From an uncultured Eubacteriales bacterium (GTDB lineage Bacteria > Bacillota > Clostridia > Lachnospirales > Lachnospiraceae), in contig OMVU01000003.1 in assembly GCA_900314565.1 (NCBI GenBank), positions 44,341 to 108,340 of the forward strand: DNA of 64,000 nucleotides. The letters are read 5' to 3'. How positions within the stretch are numbered: the first letter of the stretch is position 1; each line of letters opens with the position of its first letter. The position numbers and the translations under genes are program-made. The notes under the pieces were generated by a model. The model did not search any database. It was not told the DNA's origin and saw nothing but the letters and a program-made list of their open reading frames with translations. Below are positions 45,059-53,181 of the stretch, in pieces.

Positions 45059-46384
45059 ATGAATGATGTATCTTTAAGCCTTATCGAAAAATTCCGGGAC
45101 CAAACCGAAAACTCCGCGTTCGACCGCGCCATGACGAACGCACTGACAAAGCACAATGTGAAAGATGTCGCCTTCACGAACAGAGGACTTGAGGAGGCGC
45201 AGTTCGCATTTTCCGTCAATGTCCCTACGATGGAAGTAACGAATCAGAAGCAGAGCGGGCGCTGCTGGATCTTCGCCGCGCTCAATCTCTTCCGTGAAGA
45301 GATCGCTGAGAAATGCAATATCGAGAAGTTCGAGCTCTCCCAGAATTATATCGCCTTCTGGGACAAATTTGAAAAGATCAACTTTTTCTATGAATCGATG
45401 ATCGAGCTCGCTGACAGACCTCTGACGGATCGACTCGTCATATATCTTCTCGACTCGGGAATCGGTGACGGCGGTCAGTGGAATATGCTCGTCAACCTCG
45501 TTGAGAAGTATGGTCTTGTGCCGAAAGCAGCCATGCAGGAGACGTTCCAGAGCAGCCATACACGGGACATGAACCGTCTGATCAACACGCTGCTGCGGAA
45601 GGGCGCGCTGGATCTTCGAAAAGCTTACAGCGAAGGCAGCGATGTGATGCAGGTCAAGGAGAAATACCTCCTCGACGCTTACCGGCTTCTCACCATGTGC
45701 TTCGGAGTCCCGCCGAAGAGCTTTGATTTTGAATACACCGACAAGGATGATGCGTATCATATCGACCGCGGTCTCACACCAATCGAATTTGCCGGAAAAT
45801 ATACCAGCCTGAATCTCCGCAGCGACTATGTGGGAATCATCAACTCCCCGACAGAGGACAAACCGTTCTATCAGCAGATCACGATCGACTATCTCGGCAA
45901 TGTTGCAGGCGCTCCGCCCGTCACTTACCTGAATCTTCCCATGGAGGAGATCAAAGATCTGATCGTGAGACAGCTTCAGGACGGAAAGCCGGTCTGGTTC
46001 GGTTCTGACGTCGGCTCCATGGGCGAACGCAGTATGGGAATCTGGAGCGATAAGGTTTATGACTTTGACGGAACGCTGGGAATTGATTTCTCCATGACAA
46101 AGGAAGAACGGCTGAACATCCGGGAGAGCGCGATGAATCACGCGATGGTGATCACCGGCGTGAACCTTGACGAGAACGGCGTGCCGAACCGCTGGAAGAT
46201 CGAGAACAGCTGGAGCGATCAGAACGGAGAAAAGGGATACTATGTAATGAATGCCGGCTGGTTCGACAAATTCGTATATCAGGCAGTCATTGAAAAATCC
46301 TATTTAGATGAAAAGCAGCTCGAAGCGCTCCAGACAGAGCCCATGCATTTTATGCCGTGGGATCCGATGGGAACGCTCGCATGA
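45059..46384 (+). CDS. pepC: Aminopeptidase C (bleomycin hydrolase family, C1B)
   Basis: The 441-aa cytoplasmic cysteine aminopeptidase trims N-terminal residues of peptides. Catalytic Cys is in NQKQSGRCWIFAALNLF, His in MNHAMVITGVN, Asn in WKIENSWSD, all in the right order and distance. Length matches PepC. AAGGAG lies 11 bases before the ATG. Single gene, oriented away from the accessory block. Confidence 0.95.
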   Translation: MNDVSLSLIEKFRDQTENSAFDRAMTNALTKHNVKDVAFTNRGLEEAQFAFSVNVPTMEVTNQKQSGRCWIFAALNLFREEIAEKCNIEKFELSQNYIAFWDKFEKINFFYESMIELADRPLTDRLVIYLLDSGIGDGGQWNMLVNLVEKYGLVPKAAMQETFQSSHTRDMNRLINTLLRKGALDLRKAYSEGSDVMQVKEKYLLDAYRLLTMCFGVPPKSFDFEYTDKDDAYHIDRGLTPIEFAGKYTSLNLRSDYVGIINSPTEDKPFYQQITIDYLGNVAGAPPVTYLNLPMEEIKDLIVRQLQDGKPVWFGSDVGSMGERSMGIWSDKVYDFDGTLGIDFSMTKEERLNIRESAMNHAMVITGVNLDENGVPNRWKIENSWSDQNGEKGYYVMNAGWFDKFVYQAVIEKSYLDEKQLEALQTEPMHFMPWDPMGTLA

Positions 46385-46491
46385 TCTGAAATCTCATTGT
46401 GACAGGGATATGTGAAAACCAAAAATGCTGTTGTCTGAGACTGTTTCAGGTTTTGTGCAGACCCGGAAGACCGGGATAAGATTTGTTACAA

Positions 46492-46690
46492 AAACTTCCC
46501 ACATCCTTTTTTCCTGAGGCTCCCGGAATAAATATTTCCACGTCGGGACGCTCCCGCTCGCTCGCACTGGCAGCGGTACTAACTTTCTTTTGCAGCCTTC
46601 GGCATTAAAAAGAAGTACCGGCCGTGCTCGGACGCCCGACTTTGGAAATTATTTATTCCCGGTCGCAGTCACGTTAATGTGTGTGGAAAG
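46492..46690. repeat. 200-bp imperfect palindrome between pepC and GH5
   Basis: The left arm CCCGGAATAAATATTTCCAC...CGGGACG pairs with CGCCCGACTTTGGAAATTATTTATTCCCGG. Inner arms GGTACTAACTTTCTTTT and AAAAAGAAGTACC meet near 46600, and outer ends AAACTTCCCACA / TGTGTGGAAAGTTT extend it. It is unrelated in sequence to family A but similar in architecture. Confidence 0.8.
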
Positions 46691-46709
46691 TTTCAGTTTA
46701 TTGCAATTA

Positions 46710-46747
46710 ACAAGAGCAGAGCCGGAAATCCGGTTCTGCTCTTGTTT
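46710..46747. terminator. Bidirectional terminator between pepC and GH5
   Basis: A 14-bp stem AAGAGCAGAGCCGG/CCGGTTCTGCTCTT with a four-base loop is followed by GTTTC. It serves the two convergent genes. Confidence 0.85.
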
Positions 46748-46806
46748 CACCCCGTCCACTAAACGCCGGTCGGGGAGGAAAGGTTATTTGTCATATTCCT
46801 CTCCGG

Positions 46807-47835
46807 TCACAGCACTTTGAGGATTTCAGGAAGCACCGGCTTCATGTGCTCATCGATCAGTCCGAAGTCCATCTCCTTATAACTCCAGGCGGCTCTGCCG
46901 ATGCCATATTTATCAAACGTTCCTCCGATCAGCTGATACCATGTGAGCGTGTCTTCCGGCGAGGCAAGATTGATGACTCCGTACTCTCCGCAGTAGAGCG
47001 CGACATTTCTCTCTTCCGCGATCTGTACAGCCTCGGAAAAATACTTTTCAAAGTACTCCGGACCGAGCGTACAGTTCTCAGGAAAACCATCGAATCCGAC
47101 TGTACCCATATGGATATACTTTGCAGTCATCTGTGCCATCTCTTTATAGGTCGCATTCAGGGACATGCGAAAACTCGTATCCATCCCCGGTGCCCAGTAC
47201 GCACCCTGATGAGTAAAGATGACCGGCTCATAGCAGTGGAAATTGTATATAATATTTTCATCCAGGGGCATGGGCAGATCCTTCAGCGCCTCGATACTGT
47301 TGTTGTAGTATCCTCCGATCAGGATGCTGATCTCAGGGGAAATTTTCCGGATCCGTCGGATACAGTCCGTTGAAATCCTGTTCCAGACATCACTGACCTC
47401 TTTCTCAGTTACCTCGTTCAGAAGTTCAAAAGCCAGCATATCCTGATACTTTGAAAAACGACGGGCAAACTCCTCCCAGAGTTTCATGAAGCGTTCCTGA
47501 TAGGCTTCGTTTTCAAAGAAGCCGCTCTCTCCCTCGCCCACGTCAAATGAATATCCGTATGTCTTGTGCAGATCGAGGATCATATTCAGCCCGTACTTTC
47601 TGCACCAGCCGATCGCCTTCTCTATATACGAGAAGCCCTCTTCCTTATAGGTGCCGTCCTCTTCCTCCACCAGATCATAGTCGACCGGGATGCGGATGTG
47701 GTCAAGACCGAAGCTTTTGATCTTTTCTATATCTGTTTCAACGATAAAGGTATCATACCTCTCCTTCGTATGATCGCACTGGGACAGCCAGCCGCCCAGA
47801 TTGACACCATGCTCATAACCTGCCCATCGTTTCAT
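46807..47835 (-). CDS. GH5-family glycoside hydrolase, cytoplasmic
   Basis: A 342-aa TIM-barrel glycosidase. It starts GYEHGVNLGGWLSQCDHT, with IRIPVDYDL, MILDLHKTYGY, FELLNEVTEK (acid/base Glu) and VALYCGEYGV (nucleophile Glu) in GH5 order. There is no signal peptide, so it acts on short oligosaccharides taken up by the cell; GH5 members of this kind include exo-1,3-glucanases and beta-glucosidases. AGGAGGTAAAAA precedes the ATG. Confidence 0.88.
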   Translation of the reverse strand: MKRWAGYEHGVNLGGWLSQCDHTKERYDTFIVETDIEKIKSFGLDHIRIPVDYDLVEEEDGTYKEEGFSYIEKAIGWCRKYGLNMILDLHKTYGYSFDVGEGESGFFENEAYQERFMKLWEEFARRFSKYQDMLAFELLNEVTEKEVSDVWNRISTDCIRRIRKISPEISILIGGYYNNSIEALKDLPMPLDENIIYNFHCYEPVIFTHQGAYWAPGMDTSFRMSLNATYKEMAQMTAKYIHMGTVGFDGFPENCTLGPEYFEKYFSEAVQIAEERNVALYCGEYGVINLASPEDTLTWYQLIGGTFDKYGIGRAAWSYKEMDFGLIDEHMKPVLPEILKVL

Positions 47836-47927
47836 TTTTTACCTCCTCATCAGTACCATCCTGATCCGTTCAAATACCGTTCTTTGTTACTGTAAAATTA
47901 CCCTTTACGTATTCCGGTATGGAAGCC

Positions 47928-47964
47928 GTTTTGCGCACTCCGGATCCTCTCCGGCCGGCAAAAC
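47928..47964. other. Hairpin in an otherwise empty 530-bp divergent gap
   Basis: GTTTTGC/GCAAAAC encloses a CCGG-rich stem between the divergent GH5 and esterase genes (47836-48367). I see no gene, convincing promoter or repeat in the rest of this gap. Confidence 0.45.
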
Positions 47965-48367
47965 AACCATGTATCGCAAACACCCGGCAGTTTCCTAAAG
48001 TATATATCTATTATAACCGGCATGCTCCCAAATTCCATGCATTTCTTTCTCTTTACTGTCCCTCCACCATTTTTTAAGCGCCTCGTCCGTTTCTTCTTTT
48101 CCGTCATCAATAAATGATTATACCCAACACATGTAACGGGATACCGATGCTGTCAGGACCATTTACAAACAGGCTATTCCTTATCAGTGCATCGATGTAG
48201 TACAATTGTCATCAGGAACGTCCCGACATTCCTCATGTGCCGCGCAACATACAAAATTCCCTGCTTGTCGTACGACTTTTATCCACCTCGTATTTTTTCC
48301 ACATGCGAGAGAAAAGCCAGAGAATTTATTCGCCCGCACGGCATCTGCCTGATGAAAGGAGAACACA

Positions 48368-49153
48368 ATGACAGATCTTACGATCCGCTTCCAATCATAC
48401 TGTCTCGGAAAATCGACAACGGTCCACGTCATCCTTCCTACGATCATGAATCCGTTGGAAAACCCCGGCCGGATCTCCTTTAAAGGACCTTTCCGGACCC
48501 TTTATTTCCTGCACGGAGCCCAGGACGATCCCGAGGATGTCATTGCCCGGACCAGGATCGGGGACTATGCCATGGAGAACAATCTGGCGGTCATTCTGCC
48601 TGAAGGGGATAACGCTTTCTATCTGGACCTGGTCCCGGGATTCGGCTATGAAAGCTTTGTAACAGATGAACTCATCGAAGCGACCCGGGAGCTTCTCCCG
48701 CTCTCAGCGAAACGCGAGGATACCTTTATCGGCGGCTACTCGATGGGCGGCTACGGGGCTGTGCGCGCATCGCTTCTGCACCCGGAGAAATACGCAGCGT
48801 GTATCTGTCTGTCCGGCGCGCTTGAAATCAAGCGGACCGCGTATTTTGTCCGCGCGCTTACTCCTCTGATTCCGGAGCAGCTGCGCGAGCCAAAGACGCT
48901 TCCCGGAAGCGAGTACGATCTGCTTCATCTGCTTGATAAGATCCGCATTTCCCAAAATGAAACGCAGGTCTCCTATCCGTCCTTCTATCTTGCCTGCGGC
49001 AGCGACGATCCGTTCGTTTCCCAGACAAGAGCCTTCTTAGAGGCCGCCGAGGGCAGTCCGCTCCGCATGGAAAGCCATATCACGCCCGGCGGACATGACT
49101 GGCCATACTGGGATACAGCCATATCCAAGGCGATGCAGTGGCTGAATCTCTGA
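48368..49153 (+). CDS. Esterase D / tributyrin esterase-like alpha/beta hydrolase
   Basis: A 261-aa cytoplasmic esterase. The nucleophile elbow is FIGGYSMGGYGAVRA, the Asp lies in CGSDDPFVS and the His in TPGGHDWPYWD. RTLYFLHGAQDD is the oxyanion strand. It belongs to the esterase D / S-formylglutathione hydrolase group; short-chain acyl or acetyl ester cleavage is likely. GAAAGGAG lies before the ATG. A hairpin at 49178-49216 follows. Confidence 0.88.
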   Translation: MTDLTIRFQSYCLGKSTTVHVILPTIMNPLENPGRISFKGPFRTLYFLHGAQDDPEDVIARTRIGDYAMENNLAVILPEGDNAFYLDLVPGFGYESFVTDELIEATRELLPLSAKREDTFIGGYSMGGYGAVRASLLHPEKYAACICLSGALEIKRTAYFVRALTPLIPEQLREPKTLPGSEYDLLHLLDKIRISQNETQVSYPSFYLACGSDDPFVSQTRAFLEAAEGSPLRMESHITPGGHDWPYWDTAISKAMQWLNL

Positions 49154-49177
49154 TTCTGAAATAAATGCAAAACAAAA

Positions 49178-49216
49178 CGAGCCTCCGGCTGTCCCTTCGT
49201 ACAGTCAGAGGCTCGT
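49178..49216 (+). terminator. Hairpin after the esterase gene
   Basis: ACGAGCCTCCGGCTGT (from 49178) pairs with ACAGTCAGAGGCTCGT (to 49216) with two mismatches. It lacks a T-run, so termination is only likely. Confidence 0.55.
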
Positions 49217-49291
49217 ATACTGTTCTGCATATTGTATTCGCTGATTTCTCAGAAGAAGCAGCGTACATCGATGATCCGGGAGATCTCCGGT

Positions 49292-49393
49292 GGATCCACG
49301 AATGTCCATTCGGAAATCCCGAAACAATCTGATCACTTATTGGGAATCCCTGAATATCCATCCGGGAACCCGTAAACAATCTGATTGCTTATC
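49292..49393 (-). repeat. 51-bp direct repeat containing the smsB stop codon
   Basis: Two units (49342-49393 and 49292-49341) match at most positions: GATAAGCAATCAGATTGTTT versus AATAAGTGATCAGATTGTTT on the - strand, then CGGG..TTCCGGATGGAYATTC. The stop codon TAA of smsB is inside the first unit and is kept in the second. Confidence 0.88.
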
Positions 49394-50306
49394 TGAGGAA
49401 GCCCTGAATGATCGTCTCCTCAGCCTCCTTCTCGGAGAGGCCGAGAGTCATGAGCTTCATCAGCTGATCCCCGGCGATCTTTCCGATTGCAGCTTCGTGG
49501 ATCAGGGAAGCCTCCACGTTGGTGGCCTTCAGCTGCGGGGTTGCAAGGATCACGCCGTGGTCCATGATGATGGAATCGCACTCGGCATGACCGGAGCAGG
49601 CCGCGTTGCCTGAAATCCCGAGGACTACTTCCTGATAGCTCTCATCCTTGGCGACGCCGCGGCTTATGATATCGCAGCTGCTGCCGTCCCCGTTCATCTC
49701 GACATTGATCTGGGCAACAGCCTTCTGATCCTTGTTCGTCAGGATCTTGTCGTGGATGATCAGGGATGCGTTCTCTTTCATAGTTGCACGCGTGATGCGT
49801 GTAGTGTCATCGATTCCGCCGATCTGGGAGGTCTCCATCTCCATCGTCGCGCCTTCCTCCAGTTCAACGACTGTCGTCGGATTCATAAGGCGCTTCCCGG
49901 TGCCTGTTCCCTCCCCGTAATGCTTCTCGATATAGCGGACCTTCGCGTTCTTTCCGACAAAAAAGCTGTGCACGCCGTCATGCTCGGAGTCCCCGCCGCC
50001 GCAGTTGGAAATACCGCATCCGGCGATGATGGTCACGTCACTGTCTTCTCCGATAAAGAAGTCATTGTAGACCAGCTCCTTAAGACCGGTCTCACTGATG
50101 ATGACCGGGATATGCACACTTTCCTTTTTCGTTCCCGGCTTAATAATGATATCGATGCCCTGCTTGTCTTCCTTGGTGACGATATCGATATTCGCCGTAG
50201 TATTTCTGGCCGCACTCGTGCCATTGCTCCTTATGTTGTATGCGCCCTGCGGCAGAGCGTCGAACGCAGCTACTTCGCGCAGCAGATTCCTCTGAATCGC
50301 ATCCAT
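49389..50306 (-). CDS. smsB: Minimal SufB/SmsB-type Fe-S cluster scaffold
   Basis: A 305-aa SufBD-core protein, shorter than SufB of Suf systems (about 460) and without its N-terminal extension. The beta-helix core is recognisable: HDGVHSFFVGKNAKVRYIEKHYGEG, GYS-like GISGNAACSGHAECDSIIMD and the conserved C-terminal EASLIHEAAIGKIAGDQLMKLMTLGLSEKEAEETII. With the ATPase next door it forms the two-gene SmsCB system that anaerobes use to build Fe-S clusters. GGAGG lies before the ATG. No sufS or sufU is in the window. Confidence 0.88.
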   Translation of the reverse strand: MDAIQRNLLREVAAFDALPQGAYNIRSNGTSAARNTTANIDIVTKEDKQGIDIIIKPGTKKESVHIPVIISETGLKELVYNDFFIGEDSDVTIIAGCGISNCGGGDSEHDGVHSFFVGKNAKVRYIEKHYGEGTGTGKRLMNPTTVVELEEGATMEMETSQIGGIDDTTRITRATMKENASLIIHDKILTNKDQKAVAQINVEMNGDGSSCDIISRGVAKDESYQEVVLGISGNAACSGHAECDSIIMDHGVILATPQLKATNVEASLIHEAAIGKIAGDQLMKLMTLGLSEKEAEETIIQGFLR

Positions 50307-50309
50307 TTC

Positions 50310-51041
50310 TTATGCCTCCTTTCCGGTCTTCGGACCCTTCTCGTTGAGGATCTCACAGCCCGGCCCGATGATGTTGATGGAGGCGAGCACTTTATCCCGC
50401 TCATCGTACATCTCGACCCTGCCGTCCTTCAGATAAATGATCTTATCCGCGATCCCGAGGATCCTTTCCTGATGGGAAATGATAACAATACTTCCCGATG
50501 TCTTCTCGTACAGATTCTCAAAGATATGGATCAGGCTCTGGAAGCTCCAGAGGTCAATACCCGCTTCCGGTTCGTCAAAGAGGGAGAGCTTCGATCCTCT
50601 GGCTGCAGTCATGGCGATCTCGATGCGCTTCATTTCCCCGCCGGAGAGCGTTGAATTGAGCTCTCTGTAAATATAATCTTTGGCACATAATCCGACATCG
50701 CTCAGGATCCCGCACGCCTTTTTAAAGGATCTGGCGTCCTTATTCGCAAGCTCCAGAATATCCTTCACGCGCAGGCCTTTAAAATGGACCGGCTGCTGAA
50801 AAGCATAGCTGATCCCGAGCTGCGCCCGCTCATTGACAGGCATCTCCGTAATATCCTGTCCGTCAAAAATGATCTGACCGGAGGTCGGCCGAATGATTCC
50901 CATGACGATCTTGAGCAGCGTAGATTTACCGCTGCCGTTCGGACCAGTGACCGCTACGAAACGGTCATCGATCGTAAGGTTGATATCCTTCAGGATCTCC
51001 TTGTCTTCCACAACATAGTTGATATTTTTCAGTTCAAGCAT
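50310..51041 (-). CDS. smsC: SufC/SmsC-type ATPase of Fe-S assembly
   Basis: A 243-aa ABC-type ATPase: Walker A VTGPNGSGKSTLLKIVMG, signature NSTLSGGEMKRIEIAMTAARG, Walker B LSLFDEPEAGIDLW, H-loop VIISHQERIL. The EPEAGID segment is characteristic of SufC. It precedes smsB by three bases. AAGGAATGAGAAA lies before the ATG, and a strong promoter (51197-51225) upstream. Confidence 0.93.
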   Translation of the reverse strand: MLELKNINYVVEDKEILKDINLTIDDRFVAVTGPNGSGKSTLLKIVMGIIRPTSGQIIFDGQDITEMPVNERAQLGISYAFQQPVHFKGLRVKDILELANKDARSFKKACGILSDVGLCAKDYIYRELNSTLSGGEMKRIEIAMTAARGSKLSLFDEPEAGIDLWSFQSLIHIFENLYEKTSGSIVIISHQERILGIADKIIYLKDGRVEMYDERDKVLASINIIGPGCEILNEKGPKTGKEA

Positions 51042-51196
51042 TTTCTCATTCCTTCAAGCAAATATCCGAAATCTTCCATCCGAAATCTTCCCGTATGAAA
51101 AAGCCTCGTGTTCCGTGACCGTATCTTTCCGTTCACAAAAAGTGGCTGCATACGGGCAGCTCCAGTAAGTATTCCTGTATTTTTACTGCGCTCTTT

Positions 51197-51225
51197 ATTA
51201 TACGTAGAGAACCGTCCGGATTCAA
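51197..51225 (-). promoter_or_regulatory. Promoter of smsCB
   Basis: On the - strand TTGAAT (51220-51225), 17-bp spacer, TATAAT (51197-51202). It abuts the treC terminator and gives a leader of about 150 bases with a 14-bp direct repeat (ATCCGAAATCTTCC, twice) near the smsC start. Confidence 0.75.
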
Positions 51226-51263
51226 GTAAAAAAAGCCCCGTGCGCATTCACGCGCACGAGGCT
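51226..51263 (-). terminator. Terminator of the trehalose operon
   Basis: On the - strand a 12-bp stem AGCCTCGTGCGC/GCGCACGGGGCT is followed by TTTTTTT. A second, weaker structured stretch (51270-51340) lies between it and the treC stop. Confidence 0.88.
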
Positions 51264-51343
51264 CAGATCCCTGATCTCCCCGGTCCCACGGTAACCGGAG
51301 AGCAGCCCGCGCATTCTTTACGCGCGCCGGACAGGGCCTTTTT

Positions 51344-52978
51344 TCACTTCTTTATCACCAGAAGCTCGTAGGGCTTCAGCAGTACCTCGCCTGCCGGGAT
51401 ATCGCCCTCCATCCCGTAATTTGAAAGAAACAGCTTTCCGCTCTCCGGGATCCTGACCGTCTTTTCGTCCCCTGTCAGGTTCGCCCAAACAAAGAGCTGT
51501 GTCTCTTCATACGAACGTGTGTAAGCAATGACGCCGTACGGCACTTCTACTTCAAAATCGATCCGGCCGTCCGAGATGACCGGCTCTTCCTTCCGAAGCG
51601 CCACCAGCTTTCTGTAAAATGCGAGGATCGAATCCGGATCCTGTTCCTCGTTTTCCACGTTGATCGTCTTATGATTCTCGGGTATTCCGAGCCACGGTGT
51701 GCCTGTCGTAAAGCCTGCGTTCTCCGTCCCGTCCCACTGCATGGGCGTCCGTCCGTTATCCCGCGACCGCTCACCGATGATCTCCAGGGCCTCCGCCTCT
51801 GTCTTTCCCGCTTCGCGAAGGATCCTGTAATAGTTAAGGCTCTCCACATCCCGGTAAGAATCGATATCTTTAAATCCCGCGTTGGTGATACCGATCTCCT
51901 CACCCTGATATATATAAGGCGTACCGCGCATCAGATGGATCAGACCGGCCAGCACTTTTGCGGATTCTTTGTGATACGTGGTGTCATTCGTGAATCGGGA
52001 AATGGCTCTCGGCTGATCGTGATTATTCAGGAACAGCGCGTTCCAGCCGTCTGCCTCCTGCATTCCCTCCTGCCAGGTCTTGTACAGACTGCGAAGTTCG
52101 TCGAAATCCGGCGCTTTCAGCGCCCATTTATCGCCATTTTTGTAGTCGACCTTGAGATGATGGAAGCTGAATACCATTGCCAGCTCATGCTCCTTCGGAT
52201 TCGTGTAACGAATACAGTTCGCAAGAGAGGTGGACGACATCTCACCGACCGTGATGTATCCGTCAAGCCCGCCTTCTGCCGCCAGGCCCTTGAGATACTC
52301 ATGAACGTGGGGACCATCCGTATAGAATCGGCGTCCATCCCCTTCGTAATCGTTCTCAAATACCGCCGGTTTGGAAATCAGATTCACGACGTCGAATCGG
52401 AATCCCTTTATCCCCTTGCCCTTCCAGAACCGGATGATATCTGCGAGCTCTGCACGGACCTCGGGGTTATCCCAGTTGAGATCCGCCTGGCTGACGTCAA
52501 AGAGGTGCAGATAATATTTTCCGAGTGACGGCACATATTCCCAGGCTGACCCGCCGAACTTGGAGACCCAGTTCGTCGGCGCGCCCTCATCGGTACCGTC
52601 CCGGAAAATATAATAGTTCATGTATTTCGGATCGCCATTCAGCGCCTTCTGAAACCACTCATGATGTGTCGATGTGTGATTGAAGACCATGTCGAACATG
52701 AAGCCCATGCCGAGACGGTCTGCTTCGGCGATCATTTTCTCACAATCTTCCATCGTTCCGAAAAGAGGATCCACCGCCCTGTAATCGGCAACATCATATC
52801 CGTTATCGTTAAGCGGAGAAACAAAGAATGGCGTCGTCCAGATGTAATCCACCCCCAAAGATTTGAGGTACGGAAGCTTCTTCGTAATGCCGTTAAGATC
52901 TCCGATCCCGTCTCCGTTGGAATCGCAGAAGGACTTTACATAGATCTGATAAACTGTGCTTTTTCTAAAATCGTCCAT
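51344..52978 (-). CDS. treC: Trehalose-6-phosphate hydrolase (GH13)
   Basis: A 544-aa GH13 enzyme that cleaves trehalose-6-phosphate to glucose and glucose-6-phosphate. It shows MFDMVFNHTSTHH, GFRFDVVNLI (nucleophile Asp), ITVGEMSST (acid/base Glu) and FLNNHDQPRAISRF. The HLFDVSQADLNWDN and SYRDVESLNYY segments are typical of TreC rather than other oligo-1,6-glucosidases. The treB gene upstream supports this. AGGAGAACGC precedes the ATG at 52978; the frame runs on to 53074 without a site. Confidence 0.93.
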   Translation of the reverse strand: MDDFRKSTVYQIYVKSFCDSNGDGIGDLNGITKKLPYLKSLGVDYIWTTPFFVSPLNDNGYDVADYRAVDPLFGTMEDCEKMIAEADRLGMGFMFDMVFNHTSTHHEWFQKALNGDPKYMNYYIFRDGTDEGAPTNWVSKFGGSAWEYVPSLGKYYLHLFDVSQADLNWDNPEVRAELADIIRFWKGKGIKGFRFDVVNLISKPAVFENDYEGDGRRFYTDGPHVHEYLKGLAAEGGLDGYITVGEMSSTSLANCIRYTNPKEHELAMVFSFHHLKVDYKNGDKWALKAPDFDELRSLYKTWQEGMQEADGWNALFLNNHDQPRAISRFTNDTTYHKESAKVLAGLIHLMRGTPYIYQGEEIGITNAGFKDIDSYRDVESLNYYRILREAGKTEAEALEIIGERSRDNGRTPMQWDGTENAGFTTGTPWLGIPENHKTINVENEEQDPDSILAFYRKLVALRKEEPVISDGRIDFEVEVPYGVIAYTRSYEETQLFVWANLTGDEKTVRIPESGKLFLSNYGMEGDIPAGEVLLKPYELLVIKK

Positions 52979-53114
52979 TGCGTTCTCCTGATCCTTTCCT
53001 GTGAGATACGCTCTGCTGCCGTCGGCGCAGTCCGAATATCTGCAGACGTTCAAGCGCCCTCGCGTGCCTGGCACGCTTCCCTTTTGCTTCGATCGGGCAA
53101 AAGTGCAGTGAATG

Positions 53115-53147
53115 CGTTCATCTCAGTGGAAGTATCCACTCCCACTG
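53115..53147 (-). repeat. TCTCAGTGG / CCACTGAGA hairpin between treB and treC
   Basis: ATCTCAGTGG and CCCACTGAGAC enclose a short loop. The same ends occur in the 92-bp element at 55381-55472 upstream of treB. It lies in the 203-base treB-treC gap and could modulate readthrough or processing. Confidence 0.6.
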
Positions 53148-53181
53148 AGACAGATTTCCAGGTACAAAAGCATTTGCTTTT

